Counted from the stretch's first letter, positions 42,181-51,774 are shown. The stretch: DNA of 64,000 nucleotides from Novosphingobium sp. RL4 (GCF_035658495.1 NZ_CP141944.1:1204001-1268000); one strand, 5' to 3'. Made by a program: numbers and translations. Notes: generated from the sequence alone by a model not told the origin.

Positions 42181-42588
42181 TCAATAACGGCTGAGCAACC
42201 TTTCGACGCTGGCATGGGCCTTGTGCCCGTCCTTGCACTCACCGGTCTGCTCTTCCAGCATCCTTCGCAGGCTTTCGATTTCCTCCACGCTGAGGTGTTC
42301 GATGCCGATGAAATCGTCCCGCGCTGTTTCGACCGCGCGCAGGAGTTCGTCGAGCTTGGCCTGGAAGGCGGCGGCATCGCGGTTCTGGCTGTTCTGGATG
42401 AGGAAGACCATGAGGAAGGTGACGATGGTGGTGCCGGTATTGATGACCAGCTGCCAGGTGTCGGACCATTTGAAGACCGGGCCGGAAAAGGCCCAGACAA
42501 CCACGATCAGCAGCGCGATGATGAAAGTCTGCGCCTTGCCCGCGGCTCCGGCGACGGCGTTGGCGAAAACGGTGAAAGTCTTGCGCAT
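42181..42588 (-). CDS. Low-affinity iron permease family protein
   Basis: 135 residues of the small Fet4-like family (PF04120). Two membrane helices (QTFIIALLIVVVWAFSGPVF and WQLVINTGTTIVTFLMVFLI) are joined by the characteristic KWSDTW, then QNSQNRDAAAFQAKLDELLR and a C-terminal helical tail (HLSVEEIESLRRMLEEQTGE). The iron-transport function in bacteria is not well established. Convergent with the Lrp gene. Confidence 0.87.
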   Translation of the reverse strand: MRKTFTVFANAVAGAAGKAQTFIIALLIVVVWAFSGPVFKWSDTWQLVINTGTTIVTFLMVFLIQNSQNRDAAAFQAKLDELLRAVETARDDFIGIEHLSVEEIESLRRMLEEQTGECKDGHKAHASVERLLSRY

Positions 42589-42770
42589 GGAGGGCTCCTG
42601 CGGTGTTCTTCATCGAAACGCCCGGACGGGAGCCGATGTTCCGCCTCCGGACCGGAGCTATCCTCGGGGAACTCTCACGGAAATCTTGCTTTACGGACTG
42701 GCAAGTTCGTCCGCTTAGGATCATCACGGAGCAGAACCGGCGGAGCAGCTGGGTGGGGCGGGATCATGGC

Positions 42771-44585
42771 ATGCGCATAGCGACGATAACCAACTGGGCT
42801 TATGGGGCGACGGTATGCCTCACCATCGCCGCCGGTATCGCAATGGTCCTGGCGTCCAACGCCGACCGGGTGGAGCGCGAGGCAGTGATCCAGCGCGACC
42901 GGTTCGACGCGCTCGCCTTCGAGGTGGAAAGCGACGAGGCCCAGCTGACCGACCAGGCAAGGCTCTATGCGGTAACCGGTAACCCCAGCCACGAGATCGT
43001 CTACAATCACGCCCTCGCGGCGCTCGGCCCGGTCGAGCAGCGTGTCGCCCGGCTCAAGGACAATGGCGCGAAGGAGGAGGAACTGCGCTCTCTGGCTGAA
43101 GGGCTGCGCTGGGCCGAAACCCTGCAGGACGAACAGAAGGCCGCCATCGCCGCCATGAAGACGGGCGACGATGCCACCGCCCGGCGGATCGTGTTTGGCG
43201 CGGAGTACGAACGCGAGCTGGAACGCGTCCACTTCCTGCTCGGCCGCTTCCGCTACATGCTCGACCAGCGATCCGACCGCACGATCGAGGATGCCAGTAC
43301 GGCCTCGCAGCGGCTGCGCACGGTGTCCGAAGTCATGGTGGGCGTGACCGCGCTGCTGTTTCTCTTCGTGCTGGGCTTCGTGCTCAAGCGCCGTATCCTC
43401 AAGCCGGTCACCACCCTGAGCGACGTGGTGAACCGCCTGGCCGATCAGGATTATGCGGTAGAGCCGCCCCAGCTTTCCCAGATCGACGAGATCGGCGACA
43501 TGGCTCACGCCATCCGCATCTTCCGCGAGAACGGCATAGAGCGCCAGCGGCTGGAACGGGAGCGCGACGCGGACTGGCATGTGCGCGACCTGCTTTCCCG
43601 CATGACCCAGCGCCTCCAGGGCTGCGAATCCGTGGCGGACCTGTTCGAGGTGGTGCGCCTTTTCGCACCGAAGATCGCACCGAACCTTGCCGGGCGGCTC
43701 TACACCCTCGATGACCGGCTGGGCATGATGGCCTGCGCGTCCGAGTGGCAATCGCCCCACGGCAGCGACGCCGCCTTCACCCCGGACGATTGCTGGGCGC
43801 TGCGGCGCGGGCAGGCGCACATGCCGGGCGGGGATATCGTGGACGTGCCGTGCAAGCACGTCACGCCCGATGCGGCCTCGGCAACGGTATGCGTGCCGCT
43901 GACCGCGCAGGGCGAGACGATCGGGCTGCTGGTGCTGGAGAACCTGGCCGAGACGCACGGGCCGGGAGAGAACATCCAAGCCTATATCGAGCTGATGTCG
44001 GAGACGGTGGGGCTGGCGCTCGCCAATCTCAAGCTGCGGGATGCCTTGCACGAGAAGGCGCTGTTCGACGCCCTCACCGGGCTGCGCAACCGCCACGAGC
44101 TGGCGGACACCTTGCGCCGCCACGTTGCCCAGGCCGATGCCGCCCGGACGCAGCTCAGCTGCCTGATGGTGGATATCGACCATTTCAAGCTGCTCAACGA
44201 CCGTTACGGCCACGATGCCGGAGACCTGACGATCCGTTCGGTGGCGGGCGTGCTGGACAATGCCGTGCGCGAGGAAGGCGTGGCCTTCCGCTACGGCGGC
44301 GAGGAGTTCCTGCTACTGCTCCCCGGTTTCGACGAGGAGCGCGCGCTGGAGCGGGCACGGCTGATCCAGGAGCGTATAGCGGGGATGACGCTCGTCCATG
44401 ACGGCGCATCGCTCGGCCGGGTGACTGTCTCGATGGGGCTGGCCACTTATCCTGCGCATGTGCCCGCCCATGCGCTGATCGCCAAGGCGGATGCGGCTCT
44501 GCTGCGGGCGAAGGAGGAAGGCCGGGATCGCGTGGTTGCCGCGGTCGATCGCCGCGATCCGGGGCAGGCCGTTCCGGCGAACTGA
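42771..44585 (+). CDS. Membrane diguanylate cyclase (HAMP-GAF-GGDEF)
   Basis: 604 residues from ATG 42771. TM1 is at about residues 8-28 (YGATVCLTIAAGIAMVLA). A helical periplasmic sensor region follows (about 30-185), then TM2 (VMVGVTALLFLFVLGFVL), a HAMP-like linker (RRILKPVTTLSDVVNRLADQ), and a GAF-like domain (about 270-430). The GGDEF domain has DALTGLRNRHELADTL, MVDIDHFKLLNDRYGHDAGD and the active site RYGGEEF. No RxxD inhibitory site is seen just before the active site, so product inhibition may be absent. It makes cyclic di-GMP, which commonly controls exopolysaccharide. Confidence 0.9.
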   Translation: MRIATITNWAYGATVCLTIAAGIAMVLASNADRVEREAVIQRDRFDALAFEVESDEAQLTDQARLYAVTGNPSHEIVYNHALAALGPVEQRVARLKDNGAKEEELRSLAEGLRWAETLQDEQKAAIAAMKTGDDATARRIVFGAEYERELERVHFLLGRFRYMLDQRSDRTIEDASTASQRLRTVSEVMVGVTALLFLFVLGFVLKRRILKPVTTLSDVVNRLADQDYAVEPPQLSQIDEIGDMAHAIRIFRENGIERQRLERERDADWHVRDLLSRMTQRLQGCESVADLFEVVRLFAPKIAPNLAGRLYTLDDRLGMMACASEWQSPHGSDAAFTPDDCWALRRGQAHMPGGDIVDVPCKHVTPDAASATVCVPLTAQGETIGLLVLENLAETHGPGENIQAYIELMSETVGLALANLKLRDALHEKALFDALTGLRNRHELADTLRRHVAQADAARTQLSCLMVDIDHFKLLNDRYGHDAGDLTIRSVAGVLDNAVREEGVAFRYGGEEFLLLLPGFDEERALERARLIQERIAGMTLVHDGASLGRVTVSMGLATYPAHVPAHALIAKADAALLRAKEEGRDRVVAAVDRRDPGQAVPAN

Positions 44586-44612
44586 CTGGCCACCTTCTCC
44601 GGTCCGCCGCGC

Positions 44613-45740
44613 TCAGCGGTGGAACACCCTTTCGTGGAAGAACCAGCGGTAGGGATAGCGCTCCAGCGCGCGGTAGACGAAATGGGTGAAGAGCAGCGTC
44701 ACCGGGATCGCCGCGGCCAAGAACAACACCAGCGACAGCGGCCAGTTCGGCCCGAACCACCCCATGTGGACGAAGAGCTGCCGGGTGGCGAAATAGGTAT
44801 AGGGATGGGCGAGGTAGAGGCTGTAGCTCACCGTGCCGAGGTAGAAGATCGAGGGACGATCCAGCAGGCGCGAGGTCAGGCTGCCGGGCGCGATCGCCAT
44901 GTAGAAGTAGGCGGCGGTGAACAGGAATGTGCCGTAGGCGAGCGGATTGTCAACGTCCCTGAGGCCGAAGTCGTAGTGCTGCACCGATCCGAACACCAGG
45001 CATCCGGCGAAGGCGATGATCTCGAACAGCGGGCGCCAGGCGCGGGGCAGGTGGATATGCCGGTCGTCCAGCAGGCGCACGCCGATCCCGGCCAGGAAGA
45101 ACGCCATGGCCGGGAAACGGCTCACCAGCCATGCCGAACACAGGACCAGCAGCACCGTCATGACCCGGTCCCGCCGCCGGATCGCGGCATGCACGGTAAG
45201 GCAGGCCATGGCATAGAACAGCACTTCGTAGCTCAGGCTCCAGGCGTTCGGGGTGAGCTGCTCGGTATGGGTCAGCAGGTTCACCATGAACAGGGCGGGA
45301 ATGATCGTGCCGATCCTGTTCAGGTCGGGAAAGGCGTTGCTGGCGGCGTTGACCGCGATGAACAGGAGCGAGAAGGCGAGGAACAGCGGATAGAGCCGGA
45401 AGAACCGCCGCAGCGCGAACTCGCGCGGGGTGTAGCGCATCACGCTGGGCAGGATCACGTAGCCGCTGATCACGAAGAACAGCCACACGCCCCAGCGTCC
45501 GAAATTCCAGGGCGCGGTCGTCGCGGCCAGATAGCCGGGATCGGCGGAATAGACGTTCTCGCCGACCCCGCCGAGCACATGGGCAAGGAACACCATGAAC
45601 GCGGCCACGCCGCGCAGGCCGTGGACGGTGGGATTGAAGTTCGCCCCGGCCTTCTTGCCGGGCGCCGTGCCGGTGGTGCGGTCCGGTTCCCCGGCGGCCG
45701 TGCGGTTCAGCGGCGGGGCAATGGCGGAAGCGTCGGTCAT
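44613..45740 (-). CDS. Acyltransferase-3 (OafA-like) membrane protein
   Basis: 375 residues, about ten membrane helices. The family motif NPTVHGLRGVAAFMVFLAHV contains the conserved catalytic-type His near the first helix; WLFFVISGYVILPSVMRYTP and RFFRLYPLFLAFSLL follow. Such proteins O-acetylate sugars of surface polysaccharides. It starts 7 bp after the sulfotransferase stop in the same direction, so the two probably decorate the same glycan. Confidence 0.9.
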   Translation of the reverse strand: MTDASAIAPPLNRTAAGEPDRTTGTAPGKKAGANFNPTVHGLRGVAAFMVFLAHVLGGVGENVYSADPGYLAATTAPWNFGRWGVWLFFVISGYVILPSVMRYTPREFALRRFFRLYPLFLAFSLLFIAVNAASNAFPDLNRIGTIIPALFMVNLLTHTEQLTPNAWSLSYEVLFYAMACLTVHAAIRRRDRVMTVLLVLCSAWLVSRFPAMAFFLAGIGVRLLDDRHIHLPRAWRPLFEIIAFAGCLVFGSVQHYDFGLRDVDNPLAYGTFLFTAAYFYMAIAPGSLTSRLLDRPSIFYLGTVSYSLYLAHPYTYFATRQLFVHMGWFGPNWPLSLVLFLAAAIPVTLLFTHFVYRALERYPYRWFFHERVFHR

Positions 45741-45747
45741 GGCCGTG

Positions 45748-46788
45748 TCATGCCGGCCGGGAGGCGCGCGCCGGGATCGCTGCGCGCGCTCTCGCCCTGC
45801 CGCCTAGGGCGATCGGGGGCAGGTCCTGCTGGGGCTGTGCAGGTGCGGGCAGGCAATAGCCGAAGCGGCGCAGGTCGTAGCCGGTCATGCGCTGCAGCTG
45901 CTGGTTGCTCTCGGCATAGCGTTCGCCCACGGCCAGTTCGATCTGGCGCATCAGCCGCCGCCGCAGCGGCCCCTCGAGCATGCGGGTGAACGCGAAGAGG
46001 GGGCGCAGCTTGCGGTAGTTGCGATCGAACGGCGGGAACAGCAGCGGGGCATTCGGGGCAAGCTGGTTGCGGTTGAACAGGGCGTTGAGCGGCCGGCGCA
46101 GGATCTGCATCAGCATCGGCATCCCCTCGTTCGCGGGCTCCCCGAAGATGTCGAGGGGAACGAGCGAGGGGTTCTGTTCACAGAACTGGGAAATCTCCCG
46201 CGCCACCCGACCGGGATCGGTCCGCAGCGCCTCGTACGGCAGGACCAGCACGCTTTCCGGCCCGAACAGGCGGCGATAGTACTCGATGCACTGGATGTAG
46301 GCGAACGTGCGGAAATCGAATTCGGGCTTGCGGTACAGGGTCCATTGCAGGGGCGTGGCCAGCCGGTTGAAAGACAGCGAGCCGCCGTCGCTGATGTACT
46401 GGAGATAGTACGAGAAGATCATCGAGCGCTGTTCGCGGATGAAAACCAGGATGCGCGCGTCGGGCAGGCATTCCTTCAGGCGATCGGCGATCAGCGGTGC
46501 ATCGAAGCCGGCCGAGCCGGGATAGCCGGACAGGCGTTCGTGAGAGACCACCAGCGTATTGCCGCGCCGCTGCGCCTCGCGGGCGCGGCGGCGGTAGCTT
46601 TCGATCCGGTCGGGCGAGGGGCCGTCGAACGCACCCTGCTTCACGAAGTCGAGCTGGACGTGGTGGCGATCGTTCTCCAGCCGCTCGAAACCGAGGTCCG
46701 GACGGGCGAACAGCGCGTTCTGGAGCAGCGTGGAGGCCGTCTTGTGGAATCCGATATGGACAAGTGGTCTTGTACCCGATTCCTGCAC
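45748..46788 (-). CDS. Sulfotransferase family protein
   Basis: 346 residues. The 5'-phosphosulfate-binding loop is LVHIGFHKTASTLLQNALF, and the 3'-phosphate-binding segment is ARILVFIREQRSMIFSYYLQ, both typical of PAPS-dependent sulfotransferases. The C-terminus is variable and basic. It probably sulfates a surface polysaccharide or glycolipid. The 346 bp upstream (46789-47134) separate it from the divergent epimerase gene and probably hold both promoters; nothing else is seen there. Confidence 0.85.
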   Translation of the reverse strand: MQESGTRPLVHIGFHKTASTLLQNALFARPDLGFERLENDRHHVQLDFVKQGAFDGPSPDRIESYRRRAREAQRRGNTLVVSHERLSGYPGSAGFDAPLIADRLKECLPDARILVFIREQRSMIFSYYLQYISDGGSLSFNRLATPLQWTLYRKPEFDFRTFAYIQCIEYYRRLFGPESVLVLPYEALRTDPGRVAREISQFCEQNPSLVPLDIFGEPANEGMPMLMQILRRPLNALFNRNQLAPNAPLLFPPFDRNYRKLRPLFAFTRMLEGPLRRRLMRQIELAVGERYAESNQQLQRMTGYDLRRFGYCLPAPAQPQQDLPPIALGGRARARAAIPARASRPA

Positions 46789-47134
46789 GTCGCGCTCCCT
46801 GCTTGCTCCGCGGAAATGCCGGAAAAACGGACTGACGGCGGAGTGACCCTTTTATCTGGTCCCGGGGCGATCCTGCCGGACAACACCCTGAACACTAACG
46901 AAAGAACATGGCGCGCGGGGATGGGTCAATTGCCATGAATCGCCTGCGGCTCCCCCGAAAGTCTAGGTTATGACGTAGGTCTGCTTGGCGCAGCGGGCCG
47001 TTAAGCCGGACGGACCTTGCGGCACCCCCGAATGACCGCGCGGTTCATGCTTACGGGTGATTGCCGAGCACCCTGCGGATGCCCACCCTCGCGGCGGACA
47101 AGGCCACATCCGGCCCGCGCACGAGGATCAGCCC

Positions 47135-48148
47135 TTGAACTCCATCGCTTCTGCCCAAAGTCCGATCCTGGTAACCGGGGCCGCCGGCTTCATCGGCCAC
47201 GCCACCGCGCATCGCCTGCTCGAACGCGGGGAACAGGTGATCGGGCTGGATGTGATGAACGATTATTACGACCCGGCGCTCAAGGAAGCCCGGCTGGCCT
47301 CGTTCGAGGGGATGGCCGGCTTCGAATTCCACCGGATCGACGTGGCCGACGCGGCGGCGGTGGCTGCGCTCGTGCGGGGGCGGGGGGTGCGCCGGGTGGT
47401 CCATCTCGCCGCGCAGGCCGGGGTGCGCTACAGCATCGAGAACCCCTTCGCCTACCAGCACTCCAACCTGGCCGGCCATCTCTCGGTGCTGGAGGCCTGC
47501 CGCCATGCTCCCGGCTTCGAGCATCTCGTCTATGCTTCCTCCAGCTCGGTCTACGGCGACCGTCCGCTGGCAGGGGCAGGCTTTTCCGAGGATGATCCGG
47601 CCGTGGCGCCCGTCTCGCTCTACGCCGCCACAAAGCGTTCGTGCGAACTGATGAGCGAGGCCTATGCCAGCCTTTACGCCCTGCCGCAGACCGGGCTGCG
47701 CTTCTTCACCGTCTACGGGCCGTGGGGAAGGCCTGACATGGCCTACTTCGGCTTCACCCGGAAGATCCTGGCCGGGGAGCCGATCGAGGTCTACGGCGAA
47801 GGCCGCATGGCGCGCGACTTCACCTATATCGACGATATCGTCGACGGCATTCTTGGCGCGCTCGACAATGATGCCGCGGGGCACCGCGTGCTCAACATCG
47901 GCGACAGCCGCCCGGTCGGGCTGATGGACATGATCGAGGCGCTCGAAACCGCGCTCGGCCGGAAGGCGGAGAAAGTGATGCGGCCGATGCAGCCTGGAGA
48001 CGTGACCGCGACCTTCGCCGACGTGAGCAAGCTCCACGCGATCTGCGGCTATCATCCCCGCGTCATGCTGGAAGAGGGGTTGCAGCGCTTCGCCGACTGG
48101 TACCGGGAATTCCATGCGGTGGAGCCCGCCGGGACCGAGGCCCGATGA
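47135..48148 (+). CDS. UDP-glucuronate 4-epimerase-like SDR enzyme
   Basis: 337 residues, probably from TTG 47135 with GAGGA 7 bp upstream. Extended SDR: ILVTGAAGFIGHATAHRLLE (NAD-binding GxxGxxG), VVHLAAQAGVRYSIENPFAY, YASSSSVYG and the catalytic YAATKRSCELMSEAY (Y-x3-K). GLRFFTVYGPWGRPDMAYFG is characteristic of UDP-glucuronate 4-epimerases, which make UDP-galacturonate. The start of gtrA overlaps its stop. Confidence 0.9.
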   Translation: MNSIASAQSPILVTGAAGFIGHATAHRLLERGEQVIGLDVMNDYYDPALKEARLASFEGMAGFEFHRIDVADAAAVAALVRGRGVRRVVHLAAQAGVRYSIENPFAYQHSNLAGHLSVLEACRHAPGFEHLVYASSSSVYGDRPLAGAGFSEDDPAVAPVSLYAATKRSCELMSEAYASLYALPQTGLRFFTVYGPWGRPDMAYFGFTRKILAGEPIEVYGEGRMARDFTYIDDIVDGILGALDNDAAGHRVLNIGDSRPVGLMDMIEALETALGRKAEKVMRPMQPGDVTATFADVSKLHAICGYHPRVMLEEGLQRFADWYREFHAVEPAGTEAR

Positions 48149-48567
48149 TCCGTTCCGCCTGGGGCCGGGAAGCGGCCACGGCCGCGCGGTTCGTGCTGGT
48201 CGGCGCGGCGAACACCGCCATCGGCTATGGCCTGATCCTGGGCTGGCTTCATGCGGGGCTGGGAGACTATGCCGCCAATCTTGCCGGTTTCGCGATGGGG
48301 TTGCCGATCTCCTACGCCTTGCACCGCCACCTGACCTTCCGCGCCCGCCACCGCGCCACCGCTGCCGAGGGGCTGCGCTACGCCGCGGCCTTTCTGGTGT
48401 CCTATGCCGCCAATCTCGCAGTGGTGGCGATGGGCCGCGCCGCGGGCTTCGAACGCAGCGCGCTGGTGCAGGGACTGGCGATCTGCGTCTACGCGGGCGT
48501 GCTCTTCGTGCTGACCCGCCTCACGGTCTTTCGCGCGCGACCAGAGAGATCACTTCGGGAAAGTTGA
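48145..48567 (+). CDS. GtrA-family membrane protein
   Basis: 140 residues with four membrane helices (RFVLVGAANTAIGYGLIL; YAANLAGFAMGLPISYALHR; GLRYAAAFLVSYAANLAVVA; GLAICVYAGVLFVLTRL). RFVLVGAANTAIGY and NRxxTFR-like HRHLTFRAR are GtrA hallmarks; such proteins flip or support lipid-linked sugars. It overlaps the stop of the epimerase (ATGA) and overlaps tail-to-tail by 47 bp with a GtrB-like glycosyltransferase gene, its likely functional partner. Confidence 0.9.
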   Translation: MIRSAWGREAATAARFVLVGAANTAIGYGLILGWLHAGLGDYAANLAGFAMGLPISYALHRHLTFRARHRATAAEGLRYAAAFLVSYAANLAVVAMGRAAGFERSALVQGLAICVYAGVLFVLTRLTVFRARPERSLRES

Positions 48568-49501
48568 GCCGTTCCTCCACGATCGGCTTGGTGCCGGGCT
48601 TGGCCTGCAGGAACAGCCGCCCGACATATTCGCCCAGGATGCCCATGAAGATCGCATTGATCGAGATCGACATGAGCAGCAGGATCGTGGTCGTGGCGAA
48701 ACCCGCCGGCCAGGTCTGCCCCAGCAGCACCCGCCCGACCAGATAGGTGAACGTCAGCAGCAGGCTGAGCACGCCGATGACGATGCCCGAGATCGAGGCG
48801 ATCCGCAGCGGCATCAGCGAATGGTTGAGCACGCCGTCCACCGCCAGCGAGATCATCGACTTGAGCGGGAACTTGCTTTCGCCGGCCACCCGGTCGCCCC
48901 GGTCGTATTCGAGACCAACCTGCGAGAAGCCCATCGCGCTGATGAGCCCGCGCAAGTAGGGCGAGGCATCGTCCACCTTCTGGAGTTCCACGAGGATACG
49001 GCGGTCGACGAGACGGAATTCCCCGGCGTTCACGGGCAGGTCGTCGTCGCTGATCCAGGAGATGAAGTGGTAGAAGGCCCGCCGCAGCGTGGCCACCATG
49101 AAGCCGTCCGCCAGCGTGCGCCGGATGCCGTAGACCACCTGATGCCCGACCCGCCAGAGCTTCAGCATCTCGGGGATCAGTTCGGGCGGGTCCTGCAGGT
49201 CGCAGTCGAGCTGGATCGAACAGGCGCCTGCCGCGGCCTTGTAGGCGCAGAGCAGGGAGCGCTGGTAGCCGTAATTGCGCGAGAAGCGGATGACCTTGAG
49301 CGCGGAATCGCGGCGGGCCAGTTCTTCCAGCAGTTCGAAAGTGCGGTCGCTCGAATGGTTGTCGGTGACGATTATCTCGTACTGGTATTCGGGCAGCTTC
49401 TCGAACGTGCGCACGATCGCCTCGTAGCATCGCACGACGTTGAGTTCCTCGTTGAAGGCGGGAACAAGAATGGAAACCAGTGTCTTCGCTTCGCTGCTCA
49501 C
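48521..49501 (-). CDS. GtrB/DPM-like family 2 glycosyltransferase
   Basis: 326 residues. GT2 domain: LVSILVPAFNEELNVVRCYE, IIVTDNHSSDRTFELLEEL, SIQLDCDLQDPPELIPEMLK (DxD-type metal site) and GEFRLVDRRILVELQ. Two C-terminal membrane helices (SGIVIGVLSLLLTFTYLVGR; ILLLMSISINAIFMGILGEY) match the GtrB/undecaprenyl-phosphate glycosyltransferase group. Last gene of the rfbF operon (3 bp after the epimerase stop). It probably loads a sugar onto polyprenyl phosphate. Confidence 0.92.
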   Translation of the reverse strand: MSSEAKTLVSILVPAFNEELNVVRCYEAIVRTFEKLPEYQYEIIVTDNHSSDRTFELLEELARRDSALKVIRFSRNYGYQRSLLCAYKAAAGACSIQLDCDLQDPPELIPEMLKLWRVGHQVVYGIRRTLADGFMVATLRRAFYHFISWISDDDLPVNAGEFRLVDRRILVELQKVDDASPYLRGLISAMGFSQVGLEYDRGDRVAGESKFPLKSMISLAVDGVLNHSLMPLRIASISGIVIGVLSLLLTFTYLVGRVLLGQTWPAGFATTTILLLMSISINAIFMGILGEYVGRLFLQAKPGTKPIVEERLNFPEVISLVARERP

Positions 49502-49504
49502 CCG

Positions 49505-50491
49505 TCACCCCGCCTTCATCTGGATATGTTGCTGCTGGAGTTGCCGGTGGGCGGCGACCGTGCGGCGCAGCCCTTCCTCGAAGCCGATGAGCGGTTCCCA
49601 CCGCAGCCGGCTTCGCGCCCGTGCCGGATCGGAGCGCAGTTCCGTCGGTTGTCCGCCGCTTCCCGGCTCGGTGCTCTGTGCGGGGCGGAGCGTCACGATA
49701 CCGGGAGCGCAGCCGGCCAGTGCGGCGATCCGCTGCGCGACCTGGGCCATGGTGGGCGCGATGCCGGTGCAGATGTTGACGGTGCCGAAATCCCGGGGCG
49801 CCATCCGCGCAATGTGCAGCAGGGCATCGACGGCATCGTCGACGTGCAGCAGGTCGCGCCGGTCGAGCGGGCGCTGTACGGTGATCGGCCGGTTCGCCAT
49901 GCAGGCCTCGACAAGCGCCGGGATCAGGAAGCTGGTGGCCTGGCCGGGGCCGTAGCAGAGGGCGAGGCGCGCGGTCACCACCGGGAACGGCATGAGCGGG
50001 GCGAGCATCGCGATGCTGTCGGTAGTGGCCAGCATCCCCGCGCCGTAGGGCGTGGTGGGGAAAGCGCGGCGGGTCTCGGAATAGGGCAGCTCCGCCCGGC
50101 CATATTCGGCGATGGTGCCCGCCCGCACCACCACGTCCGGCGGCTCGGCTAGCTCCGCCAGCGGTTCCAGCAGGTTGAGCGCGGGCTGGAGGTAGGTTCC
50201 GGCCGCAGCCCGCGCTGCGGCGAAGGAGGGCTGGGCGGGCAGGCGCGTTTCGGCTGCCAGGTGAAACACCCGGCGCGGGCGGATCCCGGCGAGGCAGCGC
50301 CTGATCTCGGCGCGGTCGGCAAGGTCGATGCGGTGCACGACCAGCCGGTCCACGAACGGCGCGAGCCGCGCCAGCGAGGTCGAGGGGCGGACGATCACAT
50401 GGACCGGGTCGCCCGCGGCGACGAGCCGCTGGGCCAGGTGTGCGCCGATGAAGCCCCCGGCGCCGGTCAGCAGCGAGACGGCATTGCGCAC
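49505..50491 (-). CDS. SDR-type sugar epimerase/reductase with altered active site
   Basis: 328 residues, NAD-dependent epimerase/dehydratase family: SLLTGAGGFIGAHLAQRLVA, RRVFHLAAETRLPAQPSFAA, VVRAGTIAEYGRAELPYSET and LCYGPGQATSFLIPALVEAC. The usual catalytic Y-x3-K reads PYGAGMLA here, so the Lys is replaced by Met. It may be a reductase with a modified mechanism or have lost catalysis. In the operon it follows the C-methyltransferase and may reduce or epimerise the C4 keto group of the CDP-sugar (inference). Confidence 0.82.
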   Translation of the reverse strand: MRNAVSLLTGAGGFIGAHLAQRLVAAGDPVHVIVRPSTSLARLAPFVDRLVVHRIDLADRAEIRRCLAGIRPRRVFHLAAETRLPAQPSFAAARAAAGTYLQPALNLLEPLAELAEPPDVVVRAGTIAEYGRAELPYSETRRAFPTTPYGAGMLATTDSIAMLAPLMPFPVVTARLALCYGPGQATSFLIPALVEACMANRPITVQRPLDRRDLLHVDDAVDALLHIARMAPRDFGTVNICTGIAPTMAQVAQRIAALAGCAPGIVTLRPAQSTEPGSGGQPTELRSDPARARSRLRWEPLIGFEEGLRRTVAAHRQLQQQHIQMKAG

Positions 50492-50514
50492 ACTCAGGCC
50501 CTCCGGTGTTGGAG

Positions 50515-51774
50515 TCAGCAGACGATCCGGGGAATCGGCAGCGGAACGAGGAATTTGCCGCCGCGCGCCCGGAAGGCCGCCTGCTGCTCGAAGATTTCGT
50601 CGAAGAAGTTCCAGGCGAGCACGAAGAGCACGTCGGGCTGCTCCTCCTCGATGGCCTGGACCGGCCGGATCGGAATGCGGGTGTTCGGCGAATAGAGGCC
50701 GTGCTTCAGCGTGTTGCGGTCCACCAGGAAATCGAGATAGCGCCTGTCGATCCCGAAATGGGTGATGAGCGTGTTGCCCCGCGCCGAGGCGCCGTAACCC
50801 GCGATCTTCAGGCCTTGTGCCTTCATTTCGTCGAGCATGGTGCGGATGTCCACGCCCATGGCCGCGACGTCGAGCGCCAGCCGGTCGTAAGTGGCCTGCT
50901 CCAGCATGCCGCCGGACAGTTCGTCCTCCAGCATTTCCGCCACTGCGGGCGAGGGCGCGATGCCGGCGGCCTTGCGGTTGAGGAACACGCGTATCGAACC
51001 GCCGTGAATGTCGGGCAGCGAAAGCGCGTCGGTCACTTCGAGGTCGAAGAACGCCGCCAGCTTCGCGATCGACAACAGGCTGAATTCCGAGACGTGCTCG
51101 TGGTAGATATTGTCGAATTCGGTGTGGTCGATGTACTCCTTGGCGCGGGGAACCTCGATCACGAAAGTCCCGTCCGGCGCCAGCAGGATGCAGATCGCCT
51201 CCATGAAGGTGTGGAGGTCGCCGATGTGGTTGAAGGTGTTGGTGGTGACGATGACTTTTGCCTCGCCGCGCTGGCCCCGCACCAGTTCCGCCGAGGCGGG
51301 GTAGAAGTAATCGATATGGGTTTCCACGCCGCGCTCGGCGGCCATGGCGGCGATGTTCTCGGCCGGGTCGAAGCCCAGCGTCGTGCAGCCCAGCAGGTTG
51401 CAGGCGGCGAGCAGCAGGCCGTCATTGCTGCCGATGTCGACGATCAGCCCGCCGCGCGCCTTGTCGGACAGCACCCGCGCAAAATCGGAGAAGTGGCAGT
51501 GCATCCGCGCCGCGCCCGAGGGGACGTAGAGGTAATGGCGGAAGAAATCGGCCGGGATCTGGTCGGCGATCTCCACCAGCCCGCATTCAAGGCAGACCTG
51601 GGTGTTGAGCGGGAAGGAAGGCTGTTCCCGGTCGAGGTCTTCGGGGCGGATCAGCATCTGGCCGGGGGCATGGTCGCCCAGTGGCAGGAAGAGGTAAGGC
51701 GATGGCGCCTTGCAGGCACGGCAGGTCGTGAGGGTCGAGGCGTGGGTACGCTCGGCGGTCATCGATTCAGGCAT
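50515..51774 (-). CDS. Sugar C-methyltransferase (TylC3/NovU-like)
   Basis: 419 residues with the three-part architecture of deoxysugar C-methyltransferases: an N-terminal zinc-binding region (TTCRACKAPSPYLFLPLGDH, QVCLECGLVEI), a SAM domain (GGLIVDIGSNDGLLLAACNL, TFVIEVPRAKEYIDHTEFDN, YHEHVSEFSLLS) and a C-terminal domain (LKIAGYGASARGNTLITHFG). In the family it methylates a carbon next to a keto group of a nucleotide sugar. The start overlaps the rfbH stop by 8 bp, tying it to the CDP-3,6-dideoxyhexose pathway. Confidence 0.88.
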   Translation of the reverse strand: MPESMTAERTHASTLTTCRACKAPSPYLFLPLGDHAPGQMLIRPEDLDREQPSFPLNTQVCLECGLVEIADQIPADFFRHYLYVPSGAARMHCHFSDFARVLSDKARGGLIVDIGSNDGLLLAACNLLGCTTLGFDPAENIAAMAAERGVETHIDYFYPASAELVRGQRGEAKVIVTTNTFNHIGDLHTFMEAICILLAPDGTFVIEVPRAKEYIDHTEFDNIYHEHVSEFSLLSIAKLAAFFDLEVTDALSLPDIHGGSIRVFLNRKAAGIAPSPAVAEMLEDELSGGMLEQATYDRLALDVAAMGVDIRTMLDEMKAQGLKIAGYGASARGNTLITHFGIDRRYLDFLVDRNTLKHGLYSPNTRIPIRPVQAIEEEQPDVLFVLAWNFFDEIFEQQAAFRARGGKFLVPLPIPRIVC

